DNA of 64,000 nt from Microbacterium enclense (lineage in GTDB: Bacteria > Actinomycetota > Actinomycetes > Actinomycetales > Microbacteriaceae). Each line of letters begins with the position of its first letter. Positions within the stretch are counted from its first letter, which is position 1. Location: contig NZ_KQ758468.1 of NCBI RefSeq assembly GCF_001456955.1, forward strand, positions 462,288 to 526,287, read 5' to 3'. The notes under the pieces were generated by a model, which did no database searches, had not been told where the DNA came from, and saw only the letters and a list, made by a program, of their open reading frames with translations. Made by a program: the position numbers and the translations under genes. Positions 35,173 through 44,325 of the stretch are shown piece after piece.

Positions 35173-35991
35173 GTGGCCACGGCCGGACCGCCGCGGATCG
35201 ACGTACCCGAGGGACCGCGGCGAGACAAGCGCATGTCGATCGGGGCGCACCTGGTCGAGCTTCGCAAACGCCTCATGTGGGCGGCTGCGGCGCTCGTGGT
35301 GGGCATGGTGGTGGCCTTCGTCATCACCGACCCGATCATCCACCTCATCACCGAACCCATCCGCGTCATCGCGGAGCGTCGCGGCGACGACTTCTCCGCG
35401 CTCAACTTCACCTCCGTGACGTCGGCGTTCGATCTGCGCATGCGCATCGCCTTCTCGATCGGCATCTTCCTGTCGGCACCGGTCTGGCTGTGGCAGATCT
35501 GGGCGTTCATCATGCCCGGACTCACGCGCAAAGAGATCCGCTACACGGTCTCGTTCGTGGCATCCGCCGTGCCGCTGTTCTTCGTTGGCTGCTGGGTGGG
35601 CCTGCTGATCGTGCCGCACGTGATCGAGCTCATGTGGGGCTTCACTCCCGAGGGCGGCGTGAACTTCTACAACGCCGTCGACTACTACGACTTCGTCTTC
35701 AAACTGCTGATCGTGGTGGGCGTCTCGTTCGTGCTGCCGGTCTTCCTCGTCGCCCTCAACGTCGCGGGAGTGATGAGCGGCAAGGCGATCTTGAAGGGAT
35801 GGCGCGTGGCCATCCTCATCGCCACCGTGTTCTCGGCGCTCGCGACCCCCGCGGCCGACGTGGTCAGCATGCTGATGCTGGCCGGCATCCTGATCGTGCT
35901 GTTCTTCGCTGCGGCCGGGCTCTCGATGCTGTTCGACCGCCGCAAGGCGCGTCGTGTCGCGGCCGAGATGGCCTCGGGGCCCATCGCGTGA
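35173..35991 (+). CDS. tatC: Sec-independent protein translocase subunit TatC
   Basis: 272 residues with six transmembrane helices. The N-terminal motif MSIGAHLVELRKRLMWAAAA (about 19-38) is the twin-arginine signal recognition site, with the essential LxExRxRL pattern. The first periplasmic loop and conserved Pro/Glu of IMPGLTRKEIR (about 114) are present. TatC binds twin-arginine signal peptides in the membrane. The start is GTG 35173, four bases after tatA. Its stop overlaps the start of the helicase gene by four bases (GTGA), as in the mycobacterial tatC-helY order. Confidence 0.96.
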   Translation: MATAGPPRIDVPEGPRRDKRMSIGAHLVELRKRLMWAAAALVVGMVVAFVITDPIIHLITEPIRVIAERRGDDFSALNFTSVTSAFDLRMRIAFSIGIFLSAPVWLWQIWAFIMPGLTRKEIRYTVSFVASAVPLFFVGCWVGLLIVPHVIELMWGFTPEGGVNFYNAVDYYDFVFKLLIVVGVSFVLPVFLVALNVAGVMSGKAILKGWRVAILIATVFSALATPAADVVSMLMLAGILIVLFFAAAGLSMLFDRRKARRVAAEMASGPIA

Positions 35992-38471
35992 GTTCGCCCA
36001 GTCCGGCCGAGCGGTTCGCTCGCGCCAGCGCCCGGTCGACGCACCCGCACACCGCGGACTTCGCGGAGATGCAGCGCTTCGAGCTCGACGACTTCCAGAT
36101 CGCCGGATGCCACGCCCTCGAGGACGGGCGCAGCGTGCTGGTGGCCGCGCCCACCGGCGCCGGCAAGACCATCGTCGGCGAGTTCGCGATCCACCTGGCG
36201 ATGCTCGAGCCCGGCGACAAGGCGTTCTACACCACGCCCATCAAGGCGCTGTCGAACCAGAAGTTCCACGAGCTGCAAGAGGTGTACGGCGACGACGAGG
36301 TCGGCCTGCTCACCGGCGACACCAACATAAACGCCTCGGCGCGCATCGTCGTGATGACCACCGAGGTGCTGCGCAACATGCTGTACGCAGACTCCCCGGC
36401 GCTCCGCGGCCTGCGCTTCGTCGTGATGGACGAGGTGCACTACCTCGCCGACCGGTTCCGCGGGGCGGTGTGGGAGGAAGTGATCATCCACCTCCCGCCG
36501 TCGGTCAAGCTCGTGTCGCTGTCGGCGACGGTGTCGAACGCCGAGGAGTTCGGCGACTGGCTCGACACCGTGCGCGGCGACACCGAGGTGATCGTGAGCG
36601 AGACCCGGCCCGTGCCGCTCGAGCAGCACGTGCTCGTGCGGGGCGATCTGCTGCCGCTGTTCGACGACCGCGCCGGAGTGGCCACCGCCCAGGTCAACCA
36701 GGAGCTGCTGCGCATCCGCGGCGGCAACGCCGGCGGGTACGAGAACAACCGTCGCGCGCAGGAGTACCGCTCGCAACGCCACGCCGGGGGTCCCCGTCAC
36801 GCGCATCAGCGTCGCGGCGGCCACAAACCGCTACGTGCCCAGCAGGGTCCGCGCATCGAGCGCATCGACCGCCCCGAGGTGGTCGAGCTGCTGCAGCGCA
36901 ATCACCTGCTGCCGGCGATCTTCTTCATCTTCAGCCGCGCCGGGTGCGACGCCGCCGTGCAACAGCTGCGTCGCGCGAACGTGCGGCTCACCTCGGCCGA
37001 GGAGCGCGTCGAGATCCGTCAGATCGTCGACGAGCTGACCTTCACCCTCAAAGACGAAGACCTCGCCGTGCTGCACTTCTGGGAATGGCGCGACAACCTC
37101 GAGCGCGGCATCGCGGCCCATCACGCGGGGCTCCTCCCGGCGTTCAAAGAGGTGGTCGAGGAGCTCTTCCGCCGCAAGCTCGTCAAGGTGGTCTTCGCGA
37201 CCGAGACCCTGGCGCTCGGCATCAACATGCCCGCGCGCACCGTCGTGCTCGAGAAGCTCGAGAAGTTCAACGGCGAGGCGCGCGTCGCGATCACCTCGGG
37301 CGAGTACACGCAGCTCACCGGTCGCGCCGGCCGCCGCGGCATCGACGTCGAGGGCCACGCGGTGGTGCAGTTCACCGAGGGACTCGACCCGCAATCGGTC
37401 GCCGCCCTCGCGTCGCGTCGTACCTATCCGCTGAACTCCAGCTTCCGGCCGACCTACAACATGGCCGTGAACCTCATCGATCAGTTCGGTCGCGCCCGTG
37501 CCCGCGAGATCCTCGAGTCGTCGTTCGCCCAGTTCCAGGCGGATCGCTCGGTCGTGGGCCTGGCTCGTCAGGTGAAGGATGCCGAGGAGTCGCTCGCCGG
37601 CTACGAGCAGGCCATGACGTGCGACCGCGGCGACTTCCGCGAGTACTCCACGATCCGTCGCGAGCTCAGCGACCTCGAGAAGATCAACCGGCGCGACGCG
37701 ACGGCTCCCCGGCGCCTGCGCGACGAGCGGCAGAACCAGATCCAGTCGCTGCGCAAGCGCATTCAGCGGCATCCGTGTCATTCCTGCCCCGACCGCGAGG
37801 CGCACGCGCGCTGGGCGGAGCGGTACTGGAAGCTCAAGCGCTCCACCGACAAGACCCGGCAGCAGATCGACCAGCGCACCGGCACGGTCGCGCGTGTGTT
37901 CGACCGCGTGGTCGAGGTGCTGGCGGCCCTCGAGTACGTCGCCGTCGACGACGACGGCGGCACCGTGCTGACCCCCGCGGGCCGCACGATGCGCCGCATC
38001 TACGGTGAGCGCGACCTGCTCGTCGCCGAGTCGCTCCGCCAGGGCCTCTGGGAGGGTCTCGACGCCCCCTCGCTCGCCGCGCTCGCCTGCTGCCTCGTGT
38101 ACGAACCCCGCCGTGACGAGGCGGGCCCGGGCGAGCGGGGTCTGCCGCGCGGCGCGTTCCGCGGCGCCCTGGATGCCACGCAGACCCTGTGGCAGGAGCT
38201 CGACGACCTCGAGCGCGACCACCGTCTGCCGGGATCCGAGTCTCCCGCGTCCGGGCTGGCGCCGGCGATGCACGCGTGGGCGAAGGGCCTGCCGCTGGAC
38301 AGCGTGCTGACCCTCGCCGACATGGCGGCGGGCGACTTCGTGCGCTGGGCCAAGCAGACGATCGACCTGCTCGATCAGATCTCGCTCGTGGCCGAGCCGA
38401 AGCTCGCGAAGACGGCGCGGACGGCGCTGGATGCCGTGCGCCGGGGCATCGTGGCGTACACCTCGGCATGA
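35988..38471 (+). CDS. helY: Ski2/Mtr4-like DEAD/DEAH helicase (HelY-type)
   Basis: 827 residues, superfamily 2. Walker A is AAPTGAGKTIVGEFA (about 49-63), motif II is MDEVHYLADRF (DEVH, about 146), motif III SLSATVSN (about 178), motif V/VI ETLALGINMPARTVVLEKL (about 405) and QLTGRAGRRGIDVEG (about 442). A basic insertion rich in Arg/Gln/His lies near 255-285, and the C-terminal DSHCT-like domain covers about 600-827. This corresponds to mycobacterial HelY, thought to act on RNA. A longer frame exists, but GTG 35988 overlaps the tatC stop, the natural start. lnt overlaps its end. Confidence 0.9.
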   Translation: MSSPSPAERFARASARSTHPHTADFAEMQRFELDDFQIAGCHALEDGRSVLVAAPTGAGKTIVGEFAIHLAMLEPGDKAFYTTPIKALSNQKFHELQEVYGDDEVGLLTGDTNINASARIVVMTTEVLRNMLYADSPALRGLRFVVMDEVHYLADRFRGAVWEEVIIHLPPSVKLVSLSATVSNAEEFGDWLDTVRGDTEVIVSETRPVPLEQHVLVRGDLLPLFDDRAGVATAQVNQELLRIRGGNAGGYENNRRAQEYRSQRHAGGPRHAHQRRGGHKPLRAQQGPRIERIDRPEVVELLQRNHLLPAIFFIFSRAGCDAAVQQLRRANVRLTSAEERVEIRQIVDELTFTLKDEDLAVLHFWEWRDNLERGIAAHHAGLLPAFKEVVEELFRRKLVKVVFATETLALGINMPARTVVLEKLEKFNGEARVAITSGEYTQLTGRAGRRGIDVEGHAVVQFTEGLDPQSVAALASRRTYPLNSSFRPTYNMAVNLIDQFGRARAREILESSFAQFQADRSVVGLARQVKDAEESLAGYEQAMTCDRGDFREYSTIRRELSDLEKINRRDATAPRRLRDERQNQIQSLRKRIQRHPCHSCPDREAHARWAERYWKLKRSTDKTRQQIDQRTGTVARVFDRVVEVLAALEYVAVDDDGGTVLTPAGRTMRRIYGERDLLVAESLRQGLWEGLDAPSLAALACCLVYEPRRDEAGPGERGLPRGAFRGALDATQTLWQELDDLERDHRLPGSESPASGLAPAMHAWAKGLPLDSVLTLADMAAGDFVRWAKQTIDLLDQISLVAEPKLAKTARTALDAVRRGIVAYTSA

Positions 38472-40081
38472 GCGCCGCACCGTCACATGGCGGACGCGCC
38501 GCCGCGCCGGCCGCGGCACCCGAACCGCTCCTGCGATTGGCGTTCGCTGCTCCGCTCGCCGTCGTCGCCGGCCTGCTGCTGGTGACCGCCTATCCGGCGC
38601 TGGCATGGTGGCCCATGGCCCTGCCCGCGGTGGTGCTCACGCTCATCACGCTCGTCGGCCGCCGATTCTGGTCGGCCGTGCTCGTCGGCTTCCTCTTCGG
38701 GGCCGCGTTCTTCTCGGTCAACCTGCTCTTCACCGCCCGCTATCTCGGTTTCGTGCCGTGGGCGGCGCTGTCCGTGCTCGAGTCGCTGCTGACCGCCGTG
38801 TTCGCCGTGCCGATCGCCCTGGCCTACCGCTGGATGCCGCGTGTCGCCCCGGGGGTCGTGGGCCGCGTCGTCGCGCTGCCCGCCCTGGTCGCGGGGCTGT
38901 GGACGCTGCGCGAACAGGTGGTCGGTTCGTGGCCCTACGGCGGGTTCCCCTGGGGGCGCATCGGTGTCTCGCAGGTCAACGGCCCGTTCGCCGAGGTCGC
39001 CTCGTGGGTGGGGATGTCGGGGCTGTCGTTCCTCGTCGTGCTCGTATGCGCCGCGGCCATCGAGGTCGTCCGGCTCCGGCCGACGCGAGGGCGGCACCGC
39101 GGTCGTCACCTGGGCGCGGCGGCACCGGCGCTCGTCGCGCTCGCCCTCGTGGCCGTGCCGCAGTTCCCCACGACCGACGCCGGGTCGATGCGCGTGGGAG
39201 CGGTGCAGGGCAACGGCCCGGCGGGCTACTTCGATCAGCGCGCCCGCGGCGCCGTGCTGAACGCGCAGCTCGCGGCATCCGCCCCGCTCCTGGGACAGGA
39301 CATGGACGTGCTGCTGTGGCCGGAGGGCGGGGTGGACTCCGACCCCACCGCGAACAAGGAGACGTCGCGCGTGCTGCGGGAGCTGTCGCGACGGGTCGAC
39401 GCGCCGCTGCTCGTCTCGGCCGTCACCGCGCGGGGGTCGGAGTTGTTCAACTCCTCGCTGCTGTGGACCGCCGACGGGCAGGTGGGAGCGACGTACGACA
39501 AGCGTCACCCGGTGCCGTTCGGCGAGTACGTGCCCGACCGCGCCTTCTGGGAGCCCTTCGCCCCCGACCTCATCGGGCTGATCGGCCGGGAGTACACCCC
39601 CGGTACCGCAGTGCCCCTGATCGACGTGAACGGCGTCGACGTGGGCCTGGCGATCTGCTTCGACGTGATCTACGACGACGTCGTGTGGGACGGCGCGCGC
39701 GAGGGCGCCGAGGTCTTCATGTTCCAGACGAACAATGCCGACTTCCGCGGCACCGACGAGAACCTGCAGCAGCTCGCGTTCGCGCAGATGCGCGCGATCG
39801 AGACCGGGCGCGCCGTCGTGAACCTCTCGACCGTCGGTACCAGTCAGGTGATCGCACCCGACGGCTCGACGCTCGACGCGCTGCCCATCGACACGGCGGG
39901 GCACATGCTCACCGACGTGCCGCTGCGCACCGGTCTCACCCCCGCCGTGATCATCGGGCCCGCGGTGAAGATCGTGCTGGGCTGGGGGAGTCTCGCCGCC
40001 CTGCTGTTTGCCGGCGTCGTCGTCGGCGCGCGCGCCCGGGGAACGAGAAAGACGCCGACCCCCGAAGGGGCCGACGTCTGA
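38468..40081 (+). CDS. lnt: Apolipoprotein N-acyltransferase
   Basis: Adds the third acyl chain to lipoproteins in the membrane. 537 residues: about seven transmembrane helices over residues 20-230, then the nitrilase-like domain (about 238-490) with catalytic Glu in LLWPEGGVDSDPT, Lys in YDKRHPVPFGEYVP, and Cys in VGLAICFDVIYDD, and a last helix near 500-525. All three catalytic residues are intact. ATG 38468 overlaps the helicase stop. In Mycobacterium, Lnt is fused to or paired with Ppm1; here no Ppm1 domain is present. The FKBP and the 15.9 kb lipoprotein would be clients. Confidence 0.93.
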   Translation: MSAAPSHGGRAAAPAAAPEPLLRLAFAAPLAVVAGLLLVTAYPALAWWPMALPAVVLTLITLVGRRFWSAVLVGFLFGAAFFSVNLLFTARYLGFVPWAALSVLESLLTAVFAVPIALAYRWMPRVAPGVVGRVVALPALVAGLWTLREQVVGSWPYGGFPWGRIGVSQVNGPFAEVASWVGMSGLSFLVVLVCAAAIEVVRLRPTRGRHRGRHLGAAAPALVALALVAVPQFPTTDAGSMRVGAVQGNGPAGYFDQRARGAVLNAQLAASAPLLGQDMDVLLWPEGGVDSDPTANKETSRVLRELSRRVDAPLLVSAVTARGSELFNSSLLWTADGQVGATYDKRHPVPFGEYVPDRAFWEPFAPDLIGLIGREYTPGTAVPLIDVNGVDVGLAICFDVIYDDVVWDGAREGAEVFMFQTNNADFRGTDENLQQLAFAQMRAIETGRAVVNLSTVGTSQVIAPDGSTLDALPIDTAGHMLTDVPLRTGLTPAVIIGPAVKIVLGWGSLAALLFAGVVVGARARGTRKTPTPEGADV

Positions 40082-40096
40082 ACTCGTCTCTCGGCG

Positions 40097-40468
40097 TCAG
40101 GCGCTGAGCTTCTCGCCACCGGCGCCGCGACGGGCGCGGACGAAGGCGAGGCGTTCCTCGAGCAGCTCTTCGAGCTCGGGGAGGGTGCGGCGCTCCAGGA
40201 GCATGTCCCAGTGCGTACGCGCGGCCTTGTCGCCGCTGTGGTCGACGGTCGCGGTGCCGTCGCCGATGCGCAGCAGCGCCTCGGCGCCGCACGTGCGGCA
40301 CTCCCACGCCTCGGGAACCTCGGCGTCGGCCGCGAAGGTGAGGGTGGTGTCACGTCCGCACGTGCTGCAGGTGTAGGTGTGCTGGGCACGGTCGTGGAAC
40401 ACGACGCCATCTTCGCTTTGGAGGCTCTGGGCGCCGAGTCGGATGCCGCGGAGACTGCGGTCTGCCAT
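40097..40468 (-). CDS. rbpA: RNA polymerase-binding protein RbpA
   Basis: 123 residues. RbpA binds SigA domain 2 and stabilises open complexes in actinobacteria. Visible parts: N-terminal RGIRLGAQSLQSEDGVVFHD (about 6-25), a core YTCSTCGRDTTLTFAADAEV with a second CxxC in WECRTCG, the basic linker, and the C-terminal sigma-interaction domain THWDMLLERRTLPELEELL. ATG 40468 has GAGAGG eight bases upstream, and TTATAC about 24 bases before that is a good -10. It is convergent with lnt with a 15-base gap and is separated from glpQ, on the same strand, by 93 bases. Confidence 0.95.
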   Translation of the reverse strand: MADRSLRGIRLGAQSLQSEDGVVFHDRAQHTYTCSTCGRDTTLTFAADAEVPEAWECRTCGAEALLRIGDGTATVDHSGDKAARTHWDMLLERRTLPELEELLEERLAFVRARRGAGGEKLSA

Positions 40469-40561
40469 TGTGTGGTCCTCTCGTCGGTCACCATGTATAA
40501 CGTCTGCACCTGTGCGCTTTATTCGAACCTCGGGCGTCGTGGCGCCTTTCACAGACGATGC

Positions 40562-41374
40562 TCAGACAGCTGTCGTTCCCCGTCTGTTCACCACCGCGAG
40601 AGCGACATCGGCGCGGTCGGTGACGAGACCGTCGACGCCCAGGTCGAGCAGGCGCTCCATGTCGTCTTCGGCGTTGACCGTCCACACGTGCACCTCGACG
40701 CCCGCGGCGTGCGCATCGCGCACGAGACCGCGGGTGACGACGCGGATCGGTCCGCGGCGCTCGGGGAGCTGAAGGGCGTCGAGATCGGCCAGCAGGGCCC
40801 GTACACGGGTCGTCCGACGCAGCGCCCGGGCGGCGACGAGACGCTTCGCGGTGTCGATACCGGGCGAGGTGGCGGGTCGTCGCACGGCCCCGGCCGACCG
40901 CGCGGCGGCGAGGGCCTCCCTGCGGCGCGCATCCGAGAAGCTCGTCACGAGCACGCGCTCCGCGTGCGGGGCGACGAGTCGGCCGACGCTCTCCGCCGCG
41001 GCCGCGGCTTTGACGTCGAGGTTGAAGCGCACGTCGGGGAACGCGTCGAGGGCCTGCGCGAGGGTGATCAGCCCGCCGCGCTCCGACATGATCTCCTCGA
41101 GCTCGTGGACGCGCACGTCCGCGATCGCGCGGGGGTCGTCGGCGACGCGCCGCAGGTCGTCGTCGTGGAAGAGCACCACCGCTCCGTCGGCCGTGAGGTG
41201 GCAGTCCGACTCGACGTAGGCGACTCCCGCGGCGTGCGCCTCCGCGACCGCGGCGAAGGAGTTCTCGGCGACGCCGAGCGCGGCGGCATCCGGAGTCACC
41301 AGACCCCGGTGGGCGAGCACGCGCGGGGCGTCGGGGGAGAGGTACGGATGCCGCGCGGCGGCGGATGCGTTCAT
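40562..41374 (-). CDS. glpQ: Glycerophosphodiester phosphodiesterase
   Basis: 270 residues, TIM-barrel GDPD family. It hydrolyses glycerophosphodiesters to glycerol 3-phosphate plus alcohol. Motifs: RVLAHRGLV (catalytic His, about 20), ENSFAAVAEAHAAGVAYVES with the metal-binding Glu, SDCHLTADGAVVLFHDDDL (second His, about 62), and the C-terminal VHVWTVNAEDDMERLLDLGV. No signal peptide is seen, so it is probably cytoplasmic. I start at ATG 41374 (MNASAAARHPYL), which has GGAGG eight bases upstream; the longer frame to 41434 lacks a site. It is divergent from the SDR gene. Confidence 0.9.
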   Translation of the reverse strand: MNASAAARHPYLSPDAPRVLAHRGLVTPDAAALGVAENSFAAVAEAHAAGVAYVESDCHLTADGAVVLFHDDDLRRVADDPRAIADVRVHELEEIMSERGGLITLAQALDAFPDVRFNLDVKAAAAAESVGRLVAPHAERVLVTSFSDARRREALAAARSAGAVRRPATSPGIDTAKRLVAARALRRTTRVRALLADLDALQLPERRGPIRVVTRGLVRDAHAAGVEVHVWTVNAEDDMERLLDLGVDGLVTDRADVALAVVNRRGTTAV

Positions 41375-41548
41375 GATCGGGGCCTCCGATCGCGAACGTA
41401 GCACGCGACGCGGGCGCGTTCCGGGCCTGGACACGGTGCGCGCGGAGGGGGCGCATCACCGAGCGGCGACGGCGGGGTCGATAGGCTGGCGGGTGTCGTG
41501 TGCGCCCGCGTCGGCCGGCGGCAACCGATTCATCGTCAGGAGAAACGC

Positions 41549-42313
41549 GTGTCTCAGACCCTTCCGTCCGGATCCCTGAGCGGCAAGACCGCCCTCGTCA
41601 CCGGCTCGTCGCGCGGCATCGGCGCCGACACCGTGCGCTACTTCGCCGAGGCCGGCGCGAACGTCGTCATCAACTTCCGCAACAAGGCGCCGCGCGCCGA
41701 GAAGCTCGCGACGCAGCTGCGCGAGCTGGGTGTCGAGGCCCTCGTGGTCGGCGCCGATCTGACCGATCCCGAGTCGGTGCGCGCGATGTTCGACGAGGTG
41801 CAGCGCACGTTCGGCGGCCTCGACATCCTCGTGCTGAACGCCTCGGGCGGCATGGAGTCGGGCATGGCCGAGGACTACGCGCTGCTGCTCAACCGCGACG
41901 CGCAGGTCAACGTGCTCGAGACGGCTCTGCCCCTGCTGAAGGACGACGCCCGCGTGGTCTTCGTCACCAGCCACCAGGCGCACTTCATCCGCTCCACCCC
42001 GACCATGCCCGAGTACGAGCCGGTCGCCCTCTCCAAGCGCGCCGGCGAAGACGCCCTGCGCGAGAAGATCCCCGCCCTCGAGGAGCGCGGCATCGGCTTC
42101 ACCGTCGTCTCGGGCGACATGATCGAGGGCACCATCACGGCGACCCTGCTCGAGCGGGCGAACCCCGGCGCCATCTCGGCACGTCGCGAAGACGCCGGCA
42201 AGCTCTACAACGTGTCGGAATTCGCGGCCGAGGTCGCTCAGGCGGCCGTCGACCCGGTCCCCGCCGACAACACCCGCCTCGTCGGAGACACGGGTTCGTT
42301 CGGAGACGAGTGA
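41549..42313 (+). CDS. Short-chain dehydrogenase/reductase-like protein lacking the catalytic Tyr
   Basis: 254 residues, Rossmann fold. Nucleotide-binding GSSRGIGADTVRYFAEAG (about 18-35, TGxxxGIG type) and NASGG (about 95) are standard. In the active-site region TSHQAHFIRSTPTMPEYEPV followed by ALSKRAGEDALR, the usual Y-x-x-x-K reads V-A-L-S-K: the Lys is present, but valine replaces tyrosine, and a Tyr sits three residues earlier. I believe this YEPVA-x-SK form recurs in an actinobacterial subfamily, so it may be non-enzymatic or use another residue. GTG 41549 has CAGGAG upstream. The S9 peptidase starts two bases after the stop. Confidence 0.88.
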   Translation: MSQTLPSGSLSGKTALVTGSSRGIGADTVRYFAEAGANVVINFRNKAPRAEKLATQLRELGVEALVVGADLTDPESVRAMFDEVQRTFGGLDILVLNASGGMESGMAEDYALLLNRDAQVNVLETALPLLKDDARVVFVTSHQAHFIRSTPTMPEYEPVALSKRAGEDALREKIPALEERGIGFTVVSGDMIEGTITATLLERANPGAISARREDAGKLYNVSEFAAEVAQAAVDPVPADNTRLVGDTGSFGDE

Positions 42314-42315
42314 GC

Positions 42316-44286
42316 ATGCGGCCGACCGACATCCAGACATTGATCGGGGTCGGTCGGCCCGCGATCGCCGCCACGGGAGCCTTCGCGATCTTCGCGACCT
42401 CGCGCCCCGATGTCGACGCCGATCGCGCGGTCGGACAGCTTTGGCGGGTCGATCTGCCCGCGGGGTCCCCGCGTCGCATCACGCGCGGGGTCGCCGACCG
42501 TTCTCCGCGCCTGTCTCCCGACGACGGCACGGTGGCGTTCCTCCGTTCCGATGCGAAAGGCCGCGCGCAGGTGTTCGTCGTCGCCGCGCACGGCGGCGAA
42601 CCCGTGCAGGTCACCGATCAGCCCGGGGGAGTGACCGACCTGGCGTTCTCGCCCGACGGTTCGCGGCTGGCGTTCACCGCGCGCGTGCCCGAGCCGGGAC
42701 GCTACGGCACCGTCGAGGGGCTGGATGCCACCGCCGAGCCGCCGCGCCGGATCACCGGCATCCGGTGGCGCGCGAACGGTCTCGGCTACCTCGATCGGCC
42801 CGCGCAGGTCTTCGTCGTCGACGCGCCCGCTCCCGATCGCGAGCCGTTCTACGAGCCGGCACCGGCCCTCGACGCGCCGGAGAAGCGCGTCGTCCCCGAG
42901 GCCGCCGTGCAGCTGACCCACGGCGACACGAACTGGGTCGGCGTGGTCTGGACGGCCGATGGTGCCGAGCTGCTCAGCGTGCCCGACGTGATCGAGACCG
43001 CGCGCCGCGACCTGCGCGACCGCGTCGTCGCGATCGCGGTCGACAGCGGCGAGCAGCGCGAGGTGCTCAGCACCGCGGAGAACCTTTCGGTCGCGACGGT
43101 CGACGTCGCGCCCGACGGTGCGGTGTTCCTCCTCGCCAACGACGTCGGCGACGAGGGCACCGATTTCGTGGCACCCGGCGTCGCGCTGTTCGTGCTCGAT
43201 TCCGATGGGCCGCGTCTGCTCACCGACCCCGAGACGATCGACCTCGGCGAGGTCGGCAGTCACCTGTCGTTCGACGAGGGCGACGTGCTGGTGCAGGATC
43301 GCACCCGCGGTCGGCTGCGACTGCTGCGCGTCTCGCGCGACGGCCGGGTCTCGCAGGTGCTCGGTGGCGACCTCGAGGTCTCCGGGCACGCGGTCGCGGG
43401 CGGGCGAGTCGCGGCATCCGTCTCTTCACCCGACTCGTTCGGCGAACTCGTCGTGCTCGACGGGCCAGAGATGCGAGCGCTCACGGCGTTCGGCGCGGCC
43501 GCGCGCGATGCCGGGATCGTCGTGCCGGTCGAACACGAGATCACCGGCCGCGACGGGTACCCCGTGCGCGGCTGGGTCGCGACTCCCGAGGGAGAGGGGC
43601 CGTTCCCCGTCATCCTGCAGATCCACGGCGGGCCCTACGCCTCGTACGGCGTGCACCTGTTCGACGAGACGCAGGTGCTCGTCGACGCCGGTTACGCCGT
43701 GGTCTACAGCAACCCGCGAGGAAGCGCCGGCTACGGTCGCGCTCACGGGCGCTCGATCCGCCGCCGCATGGGCACGCTCGACTTCTTCGACGTGATCGAC
43801 TTCTTCGACGGCGTCGTCGCGGCCGACCCGCGCCTCGACGGCGATCGTGCGGGGATCATGGGTGGCTCGTACGGCGGGTACATGACCGCCTGGGTCATCG
43901 CCCACGACCACCGCTTCGCCGGCGCGATCGTGGAACGGGGCTTCCTCGACCCCATGGCCTTCCCGGGCTCGAGCGACATCGGCTCGTTCTTCGGACAGGA
44001 GTACGTCGGCACCGACCCGTCGCTGGTCACCGCGCAGAGTCCGATGGCCGTGGTCGAGCAGGTCACGACGCCCACGCTCGTGCTGCACTCCGAACTCGAC
44101 TACCGCTGCCCCCTCGAGCAGGCCACCCGCTACTACGCCGCGCTGAAGGCGCAGGGGACCGATGCCGAGTTGCTGATCTTCCCCGGCGAGGACCACGAAC
44201 TCACCCGCGCCGGTCGCCCGCAGCATCGCGTGCAGCGCTTCGACGCGGTGCTCGACTGGTGGAGACGGCACCTCCCGACCGGGTGA
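42316..44286 (+). CDS. S9 family prolyl oligopeptidase-like peptidase
   Basis: 656 residues. Residues 1-390 form a WD40-like beta-propeller (repeats such as SPRLSPDDGTVAFLRSD and DLAFSPDGSRLAFTA). The C-terminal alpha/beta hydrolase (about 400-656) has the nucleophile elbow GIMGGSYGGYMTAW (Ser about 517), the Asp in LVLHSELDYRCPLEQA (about 596), and the His in FPGEDHELTRAG (about 627), so the triad is complete. This is the acylaminoacyl-peptidase/DPP branch of S9, cytoplasmic with no signal peptide. It is coupled to the SDR gene (two-base gap). A perfect 20-bp palindrome lies just past its stop. Confidence 0.92.
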   Translation: MRPTDIQTLIGVGRPAIAATGAFAIFATSRPDVDADRAVGQLWRVDLPAGSPRRITRGVADRSPRLSPDDGTVAFLRSDAKGRAQVFVVAAHGGEPVQVTDQPGGVTDLAFSPDGSRLAFTARVPEPGRYGTVEGLDATAEPPRRITGIRWRANGLGYLDRPAQVFVVDAPAPDREPFYEPAPALDAPEKRVVPEAAVQLTHGDTNWVGVVWTADGAELLSVPDVIETARRDLRDRVVAIAVDSGEQREVLSTAENLSVATVDVAPDGAVFLLANDVGDEGTDFVAPGVALFVLDSDGPRLLTDPETIDLGEVGSHLSFDEGDVLVQDRTRGRLRLLRVSRDGRVSQVLGGDLEVSGHAVAGGRVAASVSSPDSFGELVVLDGPEMRALTAFGAAARDAGIVVPVEHEITGRDGYPVRGWVATPEGEGPFPVILQIHGGPYASYGVHLFDETQVLVDAGYAVVYSNPRGSAGYGRAHGRSIRRRMGTLDFFDVIDFFDGVVAADPRLDGDRAGIMGGSYGGYMTAWVIAHDHRFAGAIVERGFLDPMAFPGSSDIGSFFGQEYVGTDPSLVTAQSPMAVVEQVTTPTLVLHSELDYRCPLEQATRYYAALKAQGTDAELLIFPGEDHELTRAGRPQHRVQRFDAVLDWWRRHLPTG

Positions 44287-44296
44287 GGCGAGGGGA

Positions 44297-44316
44297 CCGG
44301 ATGCCATGGCATCCGG
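44297..44316. terminator. Perfect 20-bp palindrome built from GGATGCC words
   Basis: CCGGATGCCATGGCATCCGG is completely self-complementary and lies in the 39-base gap between the convergent S9 peptidase and DUF308 genes. As RNA it would form a hairpin with a minimal loop, consistent with a two-way terminator. Confidence 0.55.
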
Positions 44317-44325
44317 CACCTCGAT

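Noticed and set aside
40469..40530. SigR/SigH-like promoter (GAAT ... GTTA) upstream of rbpA
   Set aside because: The spacing is 19 instead of 18 bases and both boxes deviate; a normal -10 (TTATAC) explains the promoter.
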